A DNA stretch of 64,000 bases from Pseudomonas hormoni (GTDB taxonomy: Bacteria; Pseudomonadota; Gammaproteobacteria; Pseudomonadales; Pseudomonadaceae). Below the pieces are notes generated by a model that was not told where the DNA came from, searched no databases, and was given only the letters and a program-made list of their open reading frames with translations. Location of the stretch: positions 3,396,001 to 3,460,000 of the forward strand of contig NZ_CP075566.1 in the NCBI RefSeq assembly GCF_018502625.1. The letters run 5' to 3'. Below, one piece after another: positions 45,280 through 54,320 of this stretch; positions within the stretch are counted from its first letter, which is position 1, and every line of letters starts with the position of its first letter. A program made the translations under genes and the position numbers.

Positions 45280-47649
45280 CTACACCCCAGCAGAGCGCCG
45301 CATGTAATTAGCCTCCCAGCCTGCGCCAATGATCTTTAAAGGCACTGGGGCGGCGCTGTAGATCGTTACTCGTTGGGCCTTGGCGTTGCCCGTAACCGGG
45401 AACTTAAACTGTCCTGTGCCAAGCATCAGAGACCCCAGGACAACCTCTGTACCCAAGCGACCACCGGCCATCTGGTAGACGTATTCTGTGGACCCGTTGT
45501 TGACATTGATTTGGAAGAATCCCGAGGTCTCGTAGTTCACCCATGCACGCCGAAGCTGCAACCGCCCAATGTCTTCTGTTGCGCTCGATCCGTCGTCGGC
45601 GGTTTGCTTAATGAGGAACTTGCTGAACTCGTATTGAAATGCGTATTCCTGCCCCACGACAAACGTCTGACCACGCCGGTCCCCTACGAGGATCAAGCGG
45701 GCGTCGGCAGTCCAAGTGGTCATCGGCTCATGCCGTTGAAGAACGCCACCCTGATCCAGCGTGTAGAACGCCGTTGTGGGATGTGGGAAGCCTCCGTATA
45801 GGTCTTGGAGGTTCAAGTAGGATTCGTTTAGATCCTCGTTGTACTGCGAAACCTGGGCTACTTTCTTCAAATCCATGTAGCCCCTGTAGGGCTCTTGAAC
45901 GAAGTCAACGGTGTTACTCGTGAACTCAATACGTTCCAGGGTCACCCCTAAGGCCCTCTCAAGGATCAGGTACATATAAGATCCGATGGACGCAGCCGCC
46001 AGGATTCGAACGTCATCCCCGAAGGTCCAATGCGACCACGCTTGCTGCACCAGCTCTTCGCGCAGATAGAGGAACTTGTAGAGAAACAGTCGGTGTTCAT
46101 CCGTGTCCGAGAGGACCGACACGAAGTTCTCTGTACCGGAACCGTGGATGTTGTAGACGGTGTTTGGGATATAGCTCGGAATGTGAGCCGAAACGTCTTC
46201 AGCGGACTTCACCGAGGAAACGTCCTGTACCGCGTAATACCGTTTAACCGACGTGAAGGATGCACGAGGGGATGCGAAGTAAACCCCACGACCAATGCCC
46301 CAGGGACGCGCACCGTCGCTCACATCGAACTCTGTTGTGAGGTCCAGTTGAATCGTCTTGCTCGACATGATGCCTTGAGATGTCAGTACGAACTGAGCTT
46401 GATCCGACCACAGCAGTAACTGTTCAGAGAACGGAACGGCATATTTGAGAATGGAGATCCGGTTATGGGATACGGCCACGTCGATAGGGTCGTCATCACT
46501 GAGGACACTCACGGAAGCCGGAAAGAAATGAAAATACTTGGCGGTTCTCGACATGATCACATTTTCCCCAGAGAGGAAACCGAGACGGTTCCGAAAGAAA
46601 AACACGTCGTTAATCGTCGAGTCTACAAAGGAACTCATAGGGTTCGTTGTGTCGTCACCAGAAGTCCGGCCAACCCAAGGAAGGACCTTCCAATCAAACT
46701 GCCCGTCTGCCGCTCGGACAAGGCCATGCGGCATGGTCTCGGGCTTGAAGCCTTCGATGATTCCCGGCTTAACGGTTTCCTTCCATACCTGGCCCTTTGC
46801 GTCGTATCGGACCCAGTAGTTATCTCCCGACCGTGTAGCCTCCCCAGTGATTTCCACGAGGTATCCGTCTTTGCACTGCAATGGCAGCTTTGAAAACGTT
46901 TGGACCTGATAGATGAACCCGGAGAGAAGCTGATTTGCGTAACCGTCTGCTGTAGTGATCTGGTTTATAACTGTGCCAACGGCCCTTGCTTCGATCAGGA
47001 CCCAACCGGGGCCAGCTTCGGCTTTCCATAGGCCTGTTGCGTTGACTTGGTTGGCGATGCTGTTGGCGATGAACTGGGCGTCGGTCTGGGCTACCTGCTC
47101 AACAGCGTTACCGTTAGGCATCACCACGTTAGCCACCACGGAGCCGTTTACGTTCACCGTAAGGGTCCGGCCATATTGACCACCACGCACGTTCACAATG
47201 GCTCGACTGGTCAAAGACGGGTAGCCCGCCTGGGTCAGTGTTGAATTCATCGAGACTACCTTGAGACGGTTCACAACAAACGTGTAGTCCGCCACAGTGA
47301 TTAGCCGTAGGTCGTCTCGCGGATGATCGCAGTTCGCATACCCGTCATACCCACGGACACTGTAGGAGTTACCAAATAGGTCCACTACATTAATCCCGGT
47401 GCCTGTGAACACCATGTAATACTGTTCTTTTTCGTCTCGATTAACGAGATGGATAAGCGGCTTAGCCCCAAACAGCCCAATGTTTCCTAAACGTTTGCGA
47501 AAGGTAGTTGGCGGTCTCTTTTGGAGTCCTTCCGTTTCCGAGGACCATCCGTTCTCTTGGAACTCGCCTTGATTGCTGAAACGCAGAATATCTGGTTGTT
47601 GTGAAACACCTCCTTTGAGGTTCTTAATACTTTGAGAAACAAGACCCAT
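45280..47649 (-). CDS. 12: Tail tubular protein B (gp12)
   Basis: A 789-residue nozzle protein of the short tail (T7 gp12: 794). Seen: the conserved start MGLVSQSIKNLKGGVSQQPDILRF, the RNRLGFLSGENVIMSRT segment and the SEQLLLWSDQAQFVLTSQG block, all strongly conserved in this family. It closes the tail and contacts the fibres. Confidence 0.96.
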   Translation of the reverse strand: MGLVSQSIKNLKGGVSQQPDILRFSNQGEFQENGWSSETEGLQKRPPTTFRKRLGNIGLFGAKPLIHLVNRDEKEQYYMVFTGTGINVVDLFGNSYSVRGYDGYANCDHPRDDLRLITVADYTFVVNRLKVVSMNSTLTQAGYPSLTSRAIVNVRGGQYGRTLTVNVNGSVVANVVMPNGNAVEQVAQTDAQFIANSIANQVNATGLWKAEAGPGWVLIEARAVGTVINQITTADGYANQLLSGFIYQVQTFSKLPLQCKDGYLVEITGEATRSGDNYWVRYDAKGQVWKETVKPGIIEGFKPETMPHGLVRAADGQFDWKVLPWVGRTSGDDTTNPMSSFVDSTINDVFFFRNRLGFLSGENVIMSRTAKYFHFFPASVSVLSDDDPIDVAVSHNRISILKYAVPFSEQLLLWSDQAQFVLTSQGIMSSKTIQLDLTTEFDVSDGARPWGIGRGVYFASPRASFTSVKRYYAVQDVSSVKSAEDVSAHIPSYIPNTVYNIHGSGTENFVSVLSDTDEHRLFLYKFLYLREELVQQAWSHWTFGDDVRILAAASIGSYMYLILERALGVTLERIEFTSNTVDFVQEPYRGYMDLKKVAQVSQYNEDLNESYLNLQDLYGGFPHPTTAFYTLDQGGVLQRHEPMTTWTADARLILVGDRRGQTFVVGQEYAFQYEFSKFLIKQTADDGSSATEDIGRLQLRRAWVNYETSGFFQINVNNGSTEYVYQMAGGRLGTEVVLGSLMLGTGQFKFPVTGNAKAQRVTIYSAAPVPLKIIGAGWEANYMRRSAGV

Positions 47650-47666
47650 ATAGCCCTCCCTGTTAG

Positions 47667-48260
47667 TTATCCCCGTCCGATCTGGCCTCCCACGAAAGCG
47701 TCACCGTCAAGCATGTTGAAATTCCCGTAATCTAATTCGTACTCCTGAACACTCGCCCAGTGAGTTGCTTCCTCTTCTGCAAGAGAACCTTCAATTTCAC
47801 CAGCACCAAAGAAGCTCATATTGAACTTACGCGCTGCCTTGGCGACGATATAGGAGCGGAAACACTCGGGCATCTCGTTGTACTCTCGAAGACGGATAAG
47901 ATCCGCCGTAATGGGTCCTTTAAAAACGTCTGTCCGCGCTTGTCGGTCATATAAAAACCCGCCACGATTTACGTAGAGCGAACCGCCAGTAGTCGTAATC
48001 TTCAGATAGTCCGAGAGATAAGTAATGAGTCCCGAGAATTGATCCGGAAGAAGTGTTGCCCCTTCCTCGATATTGAACGTCCATCCCTTTGCTTGAACCT
48101 CTCGATTAATCTTTGCCAAGATTCTTCGGCAGTTTGCTACGTCTGCGTTAGGGTCACCTTCAAGCGAACTAACAGGGCTCTCCCCGATGGCCGCGAGCAT
48201 GTCGTTAACAGCGCCCAGTTCCTCGTCAGACTCAAGTGTTGCTTCAATAGAGCGCGACAT
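47667..48260 (-). CDS. 11: Tail tubular protein A (gp11)
   Basis: A 197-residue gatekeeper/adaptor protein (T7 gp11: 196) that joins portal to nozzle. Seen: [25 protein letters not shown] and the [16 protein letters not shown] segment, both hallmarks of the family, and the C-terminal [14 protein letters not shown] lies upstream of ATG 48260. Confidence 0.96.
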   Translation of the reverse strand: MSRSIEATLESDEELGAVNDMLAAIGESPVSSLEGDPNADVANCRRILAKINREVQAKGWTFNIEEGATLLPDQFSGLITYLSDYLKITTTGGSLYVNRGGFLYDRQARTDVFKGPITADLIRLREYNEMPECFRSYIVAKAARKFNMSFFGAGEIEGSLAEEEATHWASVQEYELDYGNFNMLDGDAFVGGQIGRG

Positions 48261-48295
48261 TGATTCCTCCTTATGCTTCTCCTTGATTCATGAAT

Positions 48296-48335
48296 AAAAA
48301 AAACCCTCAAGGCCCCGTTAAGGACCCCAAGGGTT
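48296..48335 (-). terminator. Phage transcription terminator (T-phi position)
   Basis: Minus strand CCCTTGGGGTCCTTAACGGG followed by GCCTTGAGGGTTTTTTTT. Layout and sequence are close to the T7 T-phi terminator and its place after the capsid gene is the same. It starts right after the stop codon of the capsid extension. Confidence 0.92.
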
Positions 48336-48339
48336 GGTG

Positions 48340-48603
48340 TTATGCGGTAACTGTTAAAGTACAGGCATCCGAGAAGGAGCCATCTTTAGTAGTACCTGTG
48401 ATGCTTGTAGTACCGGCTGTTAAACCCGTTGCTACACCAGAGGCAGACACTGAGGCCACTGCTGGGTTACTGGATTCCCAAGTGACAGACTTATCAGTTG
48501 CATTAGACGGAGAGACCGTTGCCGAGATGTTCCGAGTGGAACCTACAACTACTGAAGAGTTCTTAGGGGCAACGGATACGCCAGTAACAGCTACTGTGCT
48601 CAG
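48340..48603 (-). CDS. 10B: Capsid extension 10B: Ig-like (BIG_2) domain, reached by -1 frameshift
   Basis: After the 10A stop codon the -1 frame is open for 87 codons, beginning LSTVAVTGVSVAPKNSS and containing NISATVSPSNATDKSVTWES, SNPAVASVSASGVATG, LTAGTTSITGTT, which is a bacterial Ig-like group 2 domain. It has no start codon or ribosome binding site of its own. T7 makes its minor capsid protein 10B by a -1 shift at the end of 10A; here the same would add this domain to the capsid surface. Slippery text ACAAAGGCC precedes the stop. Confidence 0.78.
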   Translation of the reverse strand: MSTVAVTGVSVAPKNSSVVVGSTRNISATVSPSNATDKSVTWESSNPAVASVSASGVATGLTAGTTSITGTTKDGSFSDACTLTVTA

Positions 48604-49625
48604 GCCTTTGTGAACACCAGTGCACCAGCAGCCTCAGGACGCAGACCGCCGTGACCCATCGCGTAACGACCGATAATCTGGTCAGCTTGGTATTCCGAAC
48701 GGCGTGCACGCTCCAGAGCCATATCACGCAGCTTCACAGTACCGACAGCCGAGCGGTGGTTGAAGAGGCCGACCACGTTATCAAGGGCTACTCGCACGTC
48801 GCCGGCAGCAGTCGCTGGGAATGCGTGTTTGCGGTTAGTGCCCGCCAAGTCATCACCAGCACCACCGACCGTCAAGTGCGGAACCTCGATTACCTCGAAG
48901 CTCATTACGTTGCGGATGTTGCCGGTTTCTGGGTCAGTCAGTGCCGAGAAGTTCGCCGCGTTAGGCAGCAGGGCCGCCAGGATTGCCGAGTAGTTTTCCG
49001 GCGTGGTGTAGAACTTGCGGTCAGCAGCAGGAACGTAGTTCTTAGTCAGCTTGGCGCGGGCAATGGTCAGCTGTGCCAGGATCGCAAGACCCAGCTTTGC
49101 AGGGTCCGAAAGGTCAGCAGCTTTACCCACGTTTAGAACGGAGGCTGCGCCAAGACCTGCGATATTCTCGTCATTGGCCGCAGGCAGGTTGCACAGAGCA
49201 GCCATTTCAGCCAGCACCGCGCCGTCAGCAGCGATTGCCAAAGCTTCGCCGAGTTGCGCCGAGTATTCAGCACGAACATCGTAATGGTTCATTGCGTCTT
49301 CGATGTCGTAAATCAGCACATCGGAAGCCAACAGGCCGTCAATCTGAATCACTTTTTCGGAGTGCTTAATGTCACCGCGTTTGTCATCCAGGCTTTCACC
49401 TGGTGCCAAGTAGTAACCACCAGTCCGGCCCATCACAGGGAAAGAGGCAGACTTGCCGTTCTGAATAGTGCGGACCATATGTTTATCCATGGTCACAGCC
49501 CGGCGCATAAATGCTGTCAGAACTTCACCACCAAAAACCTTCAGAAACAGCGCCAGTTTGTCGGCTGGGGATTGCCCCTTGCCCTGGTTAGCACCTACTT
49601 GTTGACCACCTTTTGCATTTGCCAT
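48600..49625 (-). CDS. 10A: Major capsid protein 10A
   Basis: A 341-residue HK97-fold capsid protein (T7 10A: 345). Seen: N-terminal AKGGQQVGANQGKG, LFLKVFGGEVLTAFMRRAV, MGRTGGYYLAPGESLDD, and C-terminal GHGGLRPEAAGALVFTKA, close to T7 capsid text throughout. ATG 49625 has GGAGG upstream. The last codons form the probable frameshift window that gives 10B. Confidence 0.96.
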   Translation of the reverse strand: MANAKGGQQVGANQGKGQSPADKLALFLKVFGGEVLTAFMRRAVTMDKHMVRTIQNGKSASFPVMGRTGGYYLAPGESLDDKRGDIKHSEKVIQIDGLLASDVLIYDIEDAMNHYDVRAEYSAQLGEALAIAADGAVLAEMAALCNLPAANDENIAGLGAASVLNVGKAADLSDPAKLGLAILAQLTIARAKLTKNYVPAADRKFYTTPENYSAILAALLPNAANFSALTDPETGNIRNVMSFEVIEVPHLTVGGAGDDLAGTNRKHAFPATAAGDVRVALDNVVGLFNHRSAVGTVKLRDMALERARRSEYQADQIIGRYAMGHGGLRPEAAGALVFTKA

Positions 49626-49744
49626 TAATAAGCCTCCTTGTATTTAGTTCTTTATTTCCTCTTTGGAAAAGTTAGGGATATGCAAACAGGCACAAACCGG
49701 CCTCCCTCGAAACCGAAGGAACTTGCCGATTTATGTTGTCTGTT

Positions 49745-49766
49745 GCTAATAGTGAGGGGTTTTGTT
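49745..49766 (-). promoter_or_regulatory. Phage RNA polymerase promoter (phi-10 position)
   Basis: Minus strand AACAAAACCCCTCACTATTAGC, directly upstream of the capsid leader, as T7 phi-10. It overlaps the last bases of gene 9. Confidence 0.9.
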
Positions 49767-50635
49767 TACCAGTTAGAAACCGCTACACGGGCTTCAACTT
49801 TTGCTCGAAAAGATGCGTCTTCGCGGTACTGACGGGAACCCATATCTTTAATCATGTCAGCCTGTGAGGTGTAGCCTTCAGGACCAGCAACACTACGGCC
49901 AGCAGGTGCAGCAGCTCGACGATTCAAAGTCCTTGAAGGGCTCTTGCCGAACTTCTTAGTTTGACTCGCCATACCCAGGTTAATGGTCGTGCGGATAGCG
50001 CCAAGGTCTTGCCGAGAAATGGCATCTGCCAGCATTTCCGCTGCATCAGGGCTGTTTGCCTGAAGATGCTTGCAGATACGTTGGAATTGCTCCTTACCGC
50101 CTGCAAAGTCCATGATCTTGCCAATAAAGGTTTCCGCAAGAGCTTCTTGGCCCTGCATGAAGCTATTGACGAAGCCACGGGAATAACCGGCTTTCTCAAG
50201 TTGAACATAAGAGTCTTCCGAGAGCGTCCCATTTTCTTCGTACTCGGATTCAATGCGATCCGCCACGACTTCAGGAAGACCCGCCTTAACAGCCTGGGCG
50301 CGCATTTGGTCAAAGCCTGCCGCGTAATCGTCGATCTGTTGAGAAGCTTTGGTAAGTTCCTCAGAGGGCTCGCCAAGGGGTTTAAAGTCGCCCTCTTCGG
50401 GTTCCTCTTGTTCTTCCTCTTCGCCTTCTTCTTCGGACTCTTCCTCTTCTTCCTGCTCTTCTTCCTGTTCCTCTTCGAGCAATTCCGGTTGTTCCGGGTC
50501 ATTGAGGTTCAAGCTGTCGTCGCCGTCACGGGCGCTTACATCAAGAGCAAGCATGTTTTGTTCATGCTCAGAAATATCGTTCGAGCTGATCACAGCATTG
50601 TTAACACCAAAACTCGCATATACATCAGCGGACAT
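49766..50635 (-). CDS. 9: Capsid scaffolding protein (gp9)
   Basis: A 289-residue acidic scaffold (T7 gp9: 307). Seen: the N-terminus MSADVYASFGVNNAVISSND, a very acidic stretch of EEEQ/EEEE/SEEE repeats at about residues 52-80, and a helical C-terminal half that binds capsid protein. T7 gp9 has the same acidic middle, so the low-complexity tract is normal for the family. AGGAGAAC lies before ATG 50635. Confidence 0.94.
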   Translation of the reverse strand: MSADVYASFGVNNAVISSNDISEHEQNMLALDVSARDGDDSLNLNDPEQPELLEEEQEEEQEEEEESEEEGEEEEQEEPEEGDFKPLGEPSEELTKASQQIDDYAAGFDQMRAQAVKAGLPEVVADRIESEYEENGTLSEDSYVQLEKAGYSRGFVNSFMQGQEALAETFIGKIMDFAGGKEQFQRICKHLQANSPDAAEMLADAISRQDLGAIRTTINLGMASQTKKFGKSPSRTLNRRAAAPAGRSVAGPEGYTSQADMIKDMGSRQYREDASFRAKVEARVAVSNW

Positions 50636-50692
50636 TAAGTTCTCCTTTAAGAGTCAAATAGAAGGCGAACAGATTCCCGAAGTTGTCTGTTC

Positions 50693-50713
50693 GCAATAGT
50701 GAGGGTTTTAAAC
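50693..50713 (-). promoter_or_regulatory. Phage RNA polymerase promoter (phi-9 position)
   Basis: Minus strand GTTTAAAACCCTCACTATTGC between genes 8 and 9, one base off the CTATTAGC core. Same position as T7 phi-9. Confidence 0.9.
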
Positions 50714-52338
50714 TAAGCGCCTATCGGTGTCATCTCGACGCCTGTTGCGTCCATTGCGCCTTGTAGGTTCTCTGGGGATGCTGTTGCCTGAGCTGCGAGA
50801 CCCGCCCCCATGCCTGCTGCTGCCTGCTGCCCACCTTGGGCAACCATCTCTTCTGCCTGCCGTTTGGCCTTGTCAGCGTCGGTAAGAAGAAGACCAGAGG
50901 TATCCATGCCGATAGCATTAGCCAAGCGAATCTTGAGATTGCTCATGTTGATATCTGGGTCTTGGGATAGCGGCGCTATGGCCTGTAGACCGGTGAAGAA
51001 TTGTTGAAGCTTGTCCAGGTCCTGGCCTCGTCCGAGTGCTTCCAAACCAGTGCTTACCGTTGGCTCTACGGCCTCCTTAGGCATGTCTGGAATCTGGGCG
51101 GTTGCCTGAAGCTGGGTAAGTAGGATTCGCACGATAGGCAGTTGCAGTTCCTGGGAGAGAATCGAGTAAACGCCTCCCAAGGTGTCCTCCAGTTCGCTTG
51201 CGACATACCGAATCTCTTCAGCTGTCACACGTTCGCCGGATCGTTGAACCGCCGAGTTGAGCATGAAGACATAGGCCAAGCGGCCCTCAATGGCATCCGC
51301 TACGGACTTGGCTACCGAGAAGTCAGCTGTCTTTTCAAGCTGCAAGAATTCGATGTCAGCCTTACGGCCCGCTACGAAGTCCCCCGTCTGGGCCTTGGTT
51401 AATCGCCGGACCTGGGTAGAGCCGTTGGGGTTCACCAATCCGACCACCTTAGAGGCGATCATGGAGAACTTAATCATGGCTTCGTGCAGGTTCTCTAATG
51501 AGGTCAGGTCACCCAAATATTCCTCACAGTGCGACCGGCCGTAATGCTCGCCGTCGCGCTTGGTCCATCTCACTGGAATCCAGGGACAGGCCTCACGCGG
51601 ATATTGCCCATCGGTCCCGTCTACTTCCTCGCCGTTCACCTCCTGATAGCTCAGGTAATCCCCCGACTCTTCATCAAGGTAAACGTGGGTGTAGACCTCA
51701 ATCTCTTCTTCCGGCTTGGTCTCCCCTTCGGCAGACAAAGCGTTTCGAACATCCTCAGGCAGTGCCGCATAAGCGACCTTATCCAAGGTGACAATCTGCA
51801 AGACGTTCCCGAAGGCGTCACGCTGGACCACATACGATGGCAGCGGATAGAGCTTCATTGGGTTGTAGCCCGTATCGGAAGCGTCAGGCGGCGGAAGGTA
51901 CAGGCAGCCGTTACCAGCCAGGGCAAGCTGTCGGATTAGCTCAAAGAGCGTTACCCGGTAGCTGTTCGATTCCATATAGCTAAGCAAGATGCGCTCAACC
52001 ATGCCCAAGCCTTGCTCAACGACGGCCAGTTGCTGCGGGTCTGCCACAAGCTGCTTTGCCTGCCATTCAGAGACTTTCAGCTTCATCCAGCTTTGTAGCG
52101 GAAATAGAGCGAGCATCACTTTTGCGGACAGGTTGTTAAGACCTCGGGCGCCTACGGCTTGCCAGGGCGTCGTGTAGTTTGTTGAGGCGTTGTCGGAAGA
52201 CTTGGGGAACAGCGAAGGGATGGTGACTTTTGCGCAATTTTCAGCGCGGGTCTCGTAGGGTTGTCGGTCGTTCTTCAGCCGGTTGTAGGCTGCAACTGCA
52301 CTTTCCTCCCCGAGACCAGTTCGAGCCGTAGAGGCCAT
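50713..52338 (-). CDS. 8: Portal (head-tail connector) protein (gp8)
   Basis: A 541-residue portal (T7 gp8: 536), forming the dodecameric ring for DNA packaging and tail attachment. Seen: AAYNRLKNDRQPYETRAENCAKVTIPSLFP near the N-terminus, RGLNNLSAKVMLALFPLQ, and RSHCEEYLGDLTSLENLHEA with KVVGLVNPNG, all conserved in T7-like portals. GGAGGTC lies upstream of ATG 52338. Confidence 0.96.
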   Translation of the reverse strand: MASTARTGLGEESAVAAYNRLKNDRQPYETRAENCAKVTIPSLFPKSSDNASTNYTTPWQAVGARGLNNLSAKVMLALFPLQSWMKLKVSEWQAKQLVADPQQLAVVEQGLGMVERILLSYMESNSYRVTLFELIRQLALAGNGCLYLPPPDASDTGYNPMKLYPLPSYVVQRDAFGNVLQIVTLDKVAYAALPEDVRNALSAEGETKPEEEIEVYTHVYLDEESGDYLSYQEVNGEEVDGTDGQYPREACPWIPVRWTKRDGEHYGRSHCEEYLGDLTSLENLHEAMIKFSMIASKVVGLVNPNGSTQVRRLTKAQTGDFVAGRKADIEFLQLEKTADFSVAKSVADAIEGRLAYVFMLNSAVQRSGERVTAEEIRYVASELEDTLGGVYSILSQELQLPIVRILLTQLQATAQIPDMPKEAVEPTVSTGLEALGRGQDLDKLQQFFTGLQAIAPLSQDPDINMSNLKIRLANAIGMDTSGLLLTDADKAKRQAEEMVAQGGQQAAAGMGAGLAAQATASPENLQGAMDATGVEMTPIGA

Positions 52339-52348
52339 AAAGACCTCC

Positions 52349-52612
52349 TTAGATGTTCAGACCGGTCCCCGAGCTGCGGGCTACTGAAAGCCCTCGTTTA
52401 CCTTTAGCCTTTGCGGCCCGTTTTGCTGCCTCGGTGTCGGCGTCGTCGTCTGCTTTGTCGTCCGCCTTTGGGGCTTCTACAACAGCAGCCGGGGCCGGTG
52501 TAGGCGCTGCGGGGGCGGCTACTTCTGGTGCTTTCTTATCATCGTCACCACCACCGAGGGGGTTAGATGCGATTTTCACTACCTGCTTAAATGCCTTTTT
52601 TAGAAAACCCAT
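52349..52612 (-). CDS. 7.3: gp7.3-like virion protein
   Basis: An 87-residue protein with a basic start (MGFLKKAFKQVVKIA), an alanine/proline-rich middle and a C-terminus KRGLSVARSSGTGLNI, which is nearly the same as the T7 gp7.3 end KSLSVARSSGGGINI. T7 gp7.3 is a small virion protein ejected early in infection and needed for adsorption-competent particles. It starts directly after gene 8 in transcription order reversed, that is just upstream of the portal gene. Confidence 0.85.
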   Translation of the reverse strand: MGFLKKAFKQVVKIASNPLGGGDDDKKAPEVAAPAAPTPAPAAVVEAPKADDKADDDADTEAAKRAAKAKGKRGLSVARSSGTGLNI

Positions 52613-52622
52613 TTAGACCTCC

Positions 52623-52898
52623 TTATGTTGTTCGTTGAAGGGCGCGCTTTACGGCGGTGTTAGATTTCTTGCTGGTCGAAGCTGGGGCCTTTACGGACGC
52701 TGTAGAGGAACCGTCACCGGTATCCTTTGCGCTCTTCTCGACTTTCAAACTTCCGATACCATCGTTTTCCCCACCATCGTCTTTGCTGACATCCGACCCA
52801 AACTCAACGCCTTTAGGCTCTTCGAGATTCACAGGGGCGGGCGCAATGATTGCGTTAGGGTCTTGCTTTGGTGTCTTGACCTTGGATTTAAAACACAT
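52623..52898 (-). CDS. 6.7: gp6.7-like virion protein
   Basis: A 91-residue protein starting MCFKSKVKTPKQDPNAI, matching the T7 gp6.7 start MCFSPKIKTPKMDTNQI, followed by VEFGSDVS (T7 VEFGGSSD) and a basic C-terminus. T7 gp6.7 is a minor virion protein ejected from the head. GGAGG lies just before the ATG. Confidence 0.86.
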   Translation of the reverse strand: MCFKSKVKTPKQDPNAIIAPAPVNLEEPKGVEFGSDVSKDDGGENDGIGSLKVEKSAKDTGDGSSTASVKAPASTSKKSNTAVKRALQRTT

Positions 52899-52908
52899 TC
52901 AATCCTCC

Positions 52909-53160
52909 TTAGTCGTCATCCTCATTAGTTGCGTTTCGTTGGGACATCATGAGTTCACACAGCTCAGGCACAGAGCCCAAACCGTCCACGAACCCAAGAA
53001 TGTATTGTTCGGAATAACCAGCTTTTCGGAGGTCATCAATAACCCCTGTCCGCTGAAGATACGAATAGTTACAACGAACCATTAAGTATTGAGCTGAAGC
53101 GTTTGGCATATCCGGTATGTTCTCCGGGTCATCCAAAGTTTCCTGAATCACATGAAGCAA
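52909..53160 (-). CDS. 6.5: gp6.5-like protein
   Basis: An 83-residue protein (T7 6.5: 84) with PENIPDMPNASAQYLMVRCNYSYL and AGYSEQYILGFVDGL, which align with T7 [25 protein letters not shown] and GCSEAHILGFIQGL. Function is unknown in T7 as well. It is the first gene after the phi-6.5 promoter. Confidence 0.85.
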   Translation of the reverse strand: MLHVIQETLDDPENIPDMPNASAQYLMVRCNYSYLQRTGVIDDLRKAGYSEQYILGFVDGLGSVPELCELMMSQRNATNEDDD

Positions 53161-53212
53161 GGGACCTCCTTATCTTAGAGATGAACTTAAAGTAATCAGG
53201 GAGGACCCTGCT

Positions 53213-53234
53213 GCTAATAGTGAGGGCTTTTAAC
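53213..53234 (-). promoter_or_regulatory. Phage RNA polymerase promoter (phi-6.5 position)
   Basis: Minus strand GTTAAAAGCCCTCACTATTAG, overlapping the 3' end of gene 6 and 53 bases before gene 6.5, as in T7. Confidence 0.9.
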
Positions 53235-54114
53235 TTTGCGGCTGCCAAAGGATTGGCTTGCTGTTTTCAAAGTCCCAATCAGAAGCTCGAAGGATTCGCG
53301 CCACTTGAGCTTGAACAAGTAGTTCGCCTTCAGTCATGCCCTTGGACTTCGCCAGGGAGACCATACATTCCCACAGGGTTTCACCCTCAGGTTCACGAGC
53401 GGCCCAGAATTCGACCTCAAGGCCCTTACGGGGACCGGACTTCATGACCTTAGTTGCGGGGTAAAAGAACTGAGGGGCATCAAGGAACTGTCGAGCGCTC
53501 TCGGGGCCAAGACCTGGGATTCCGGTATAGCCGTCCGTGGTATCGCCCATTAGGGTTTGGTACATGTGCCAGTCGTTTGCCTGTTCCTCAGTGACACGCA
53601 GGAACTCGCCTGTTGTCAGGTGCAGGAACATGCCAGGGACCGTTTTAAAGTCCTTGTCGCAGCTCACCGTAACCACGCGGTCACAGCCTGCAAGATCTGG
53701 CTTGGTCGACAGGATGCCGCAAACGTCGTCGCCTTCCACACCGTCCCACTTAAAGGCGCGCTCTGGGCCGTAATACTGCATACAGGCCTCTACGAACGCT
53801 GGGTAGCCGACTGGCTTACGTTTACCTTTACGGTTCGCCTTATAGGTCTCAAGGACCTCCTTACGCCAGTTGTCCGAGCCGGAAACGATGCACAGCGGAA
53901 TCAGCTCGAAGGGTTTCTTATTGCCCTTCTTCAAGGCCCGCTCAATGTCCGAAAGGATCGTCTTGATGGTGCCCGCCAGGATGCTTCGGGCTTTCTTGTG
54001 GTCGCACTCCAGGGACCAAACGTCATCACCCCAGTCCACCTCATTTTCACTTGCAGACAGCGCGGAGAAAATCAGGAAGTCCATATCCAGGGCCACACCG
54101 ATACGAGCGGTCAT
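53230..54114 (-). CDS. 6: 5'-3' exonuclease (gp6)
   Basis: A 294-residue exonuclease of the FEN/PIN group (T7 gp6: 300) that removes RNA primers and degrades host DNA. Seen: acidic metal ligands in ALDMDFLIFSALSASENEVDWGDDVW, KAND-like KANRKGKRKPVGYP, and VEGDDVCGILSTK followed by VTVSCDKDFKTVPG and the helix-hairpin segment GDTTDGYTGIPGLGPESAR. Its start overlaps the gene 5.7 stop. Confidence 0.95.
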   Translation of the reverse strand: MTARIGVALDMDFLIFSALSASENEVDWGDDVWSLECDHKKARSILAGTIKTILSDIERALKKGNKKPFELIPLCIVSGSDNWRKEVLETYKANRKGKRKPVGYPAFVEACMQYYGPERAFKWDGVEGDDVCGILSTKPDLAGCDRVVTVSCDKDFKTVPGMFLHLTTGEFLRVTEEQANDWHMYQTLMGDTTDGYTGIPGLGPESARQFLDAPQFFYPATKVMKSGPRKGLEVEFWAAREPEGETLWECMVSLAKSKGMTEGELLVQAQVARILRASDWDFENSKPILWQPQS

Positions 54115-54320
54115 ACAGCACCGCCGTGCTTACTAAGGAACACTTGGCCTTTGGTGGTCAGTGACCAGAAGCCCATGTTGCGGCCAGAAGTAGACACACA
54201 AGAAATATGACCTCGGGAGGCAGCCTCGGAGACCAATGCAGCGTTCTTGCGGTAAAAGTCCGATTGGTAGGTACGCGCCTCCTTTTTGATGGCGTAGAGA
54301 ATTCGAAGGTACTCACTCAT
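54111..54320 (-). CDS. 5.7: gp5.7-like regulator
   Basis: A 69-residue protein, the same length as T7 gp5.7, with AASRGHISCVSTSGRNMGFWSLT where T7 has AASRGHISCLTTSGRNGGAW split text. T7 gp5.7 binds the stationary-phase sigma factor RNA polymerase and blocks it (established). The same role against Pseudomonas RpoS is plausible. It overlaps gene 5.5 upstream and gene 6 downstream by a few bases. Confidence 0.88.
   Translation of the reverse strand: MSEYLRILYAIKKEARTYQSDFYRKNAALVSEAASRGHISCVSTSGRNMGFWSLTTKGQVFLSKHGGAV

Noticed and set aside
50385..50480. Glutamate-rich low-complexity tract in the scaffold gene as a possible expansion or error
   Set aside because: T7-type scaffolds normally have this acidic region and the frame is intact.
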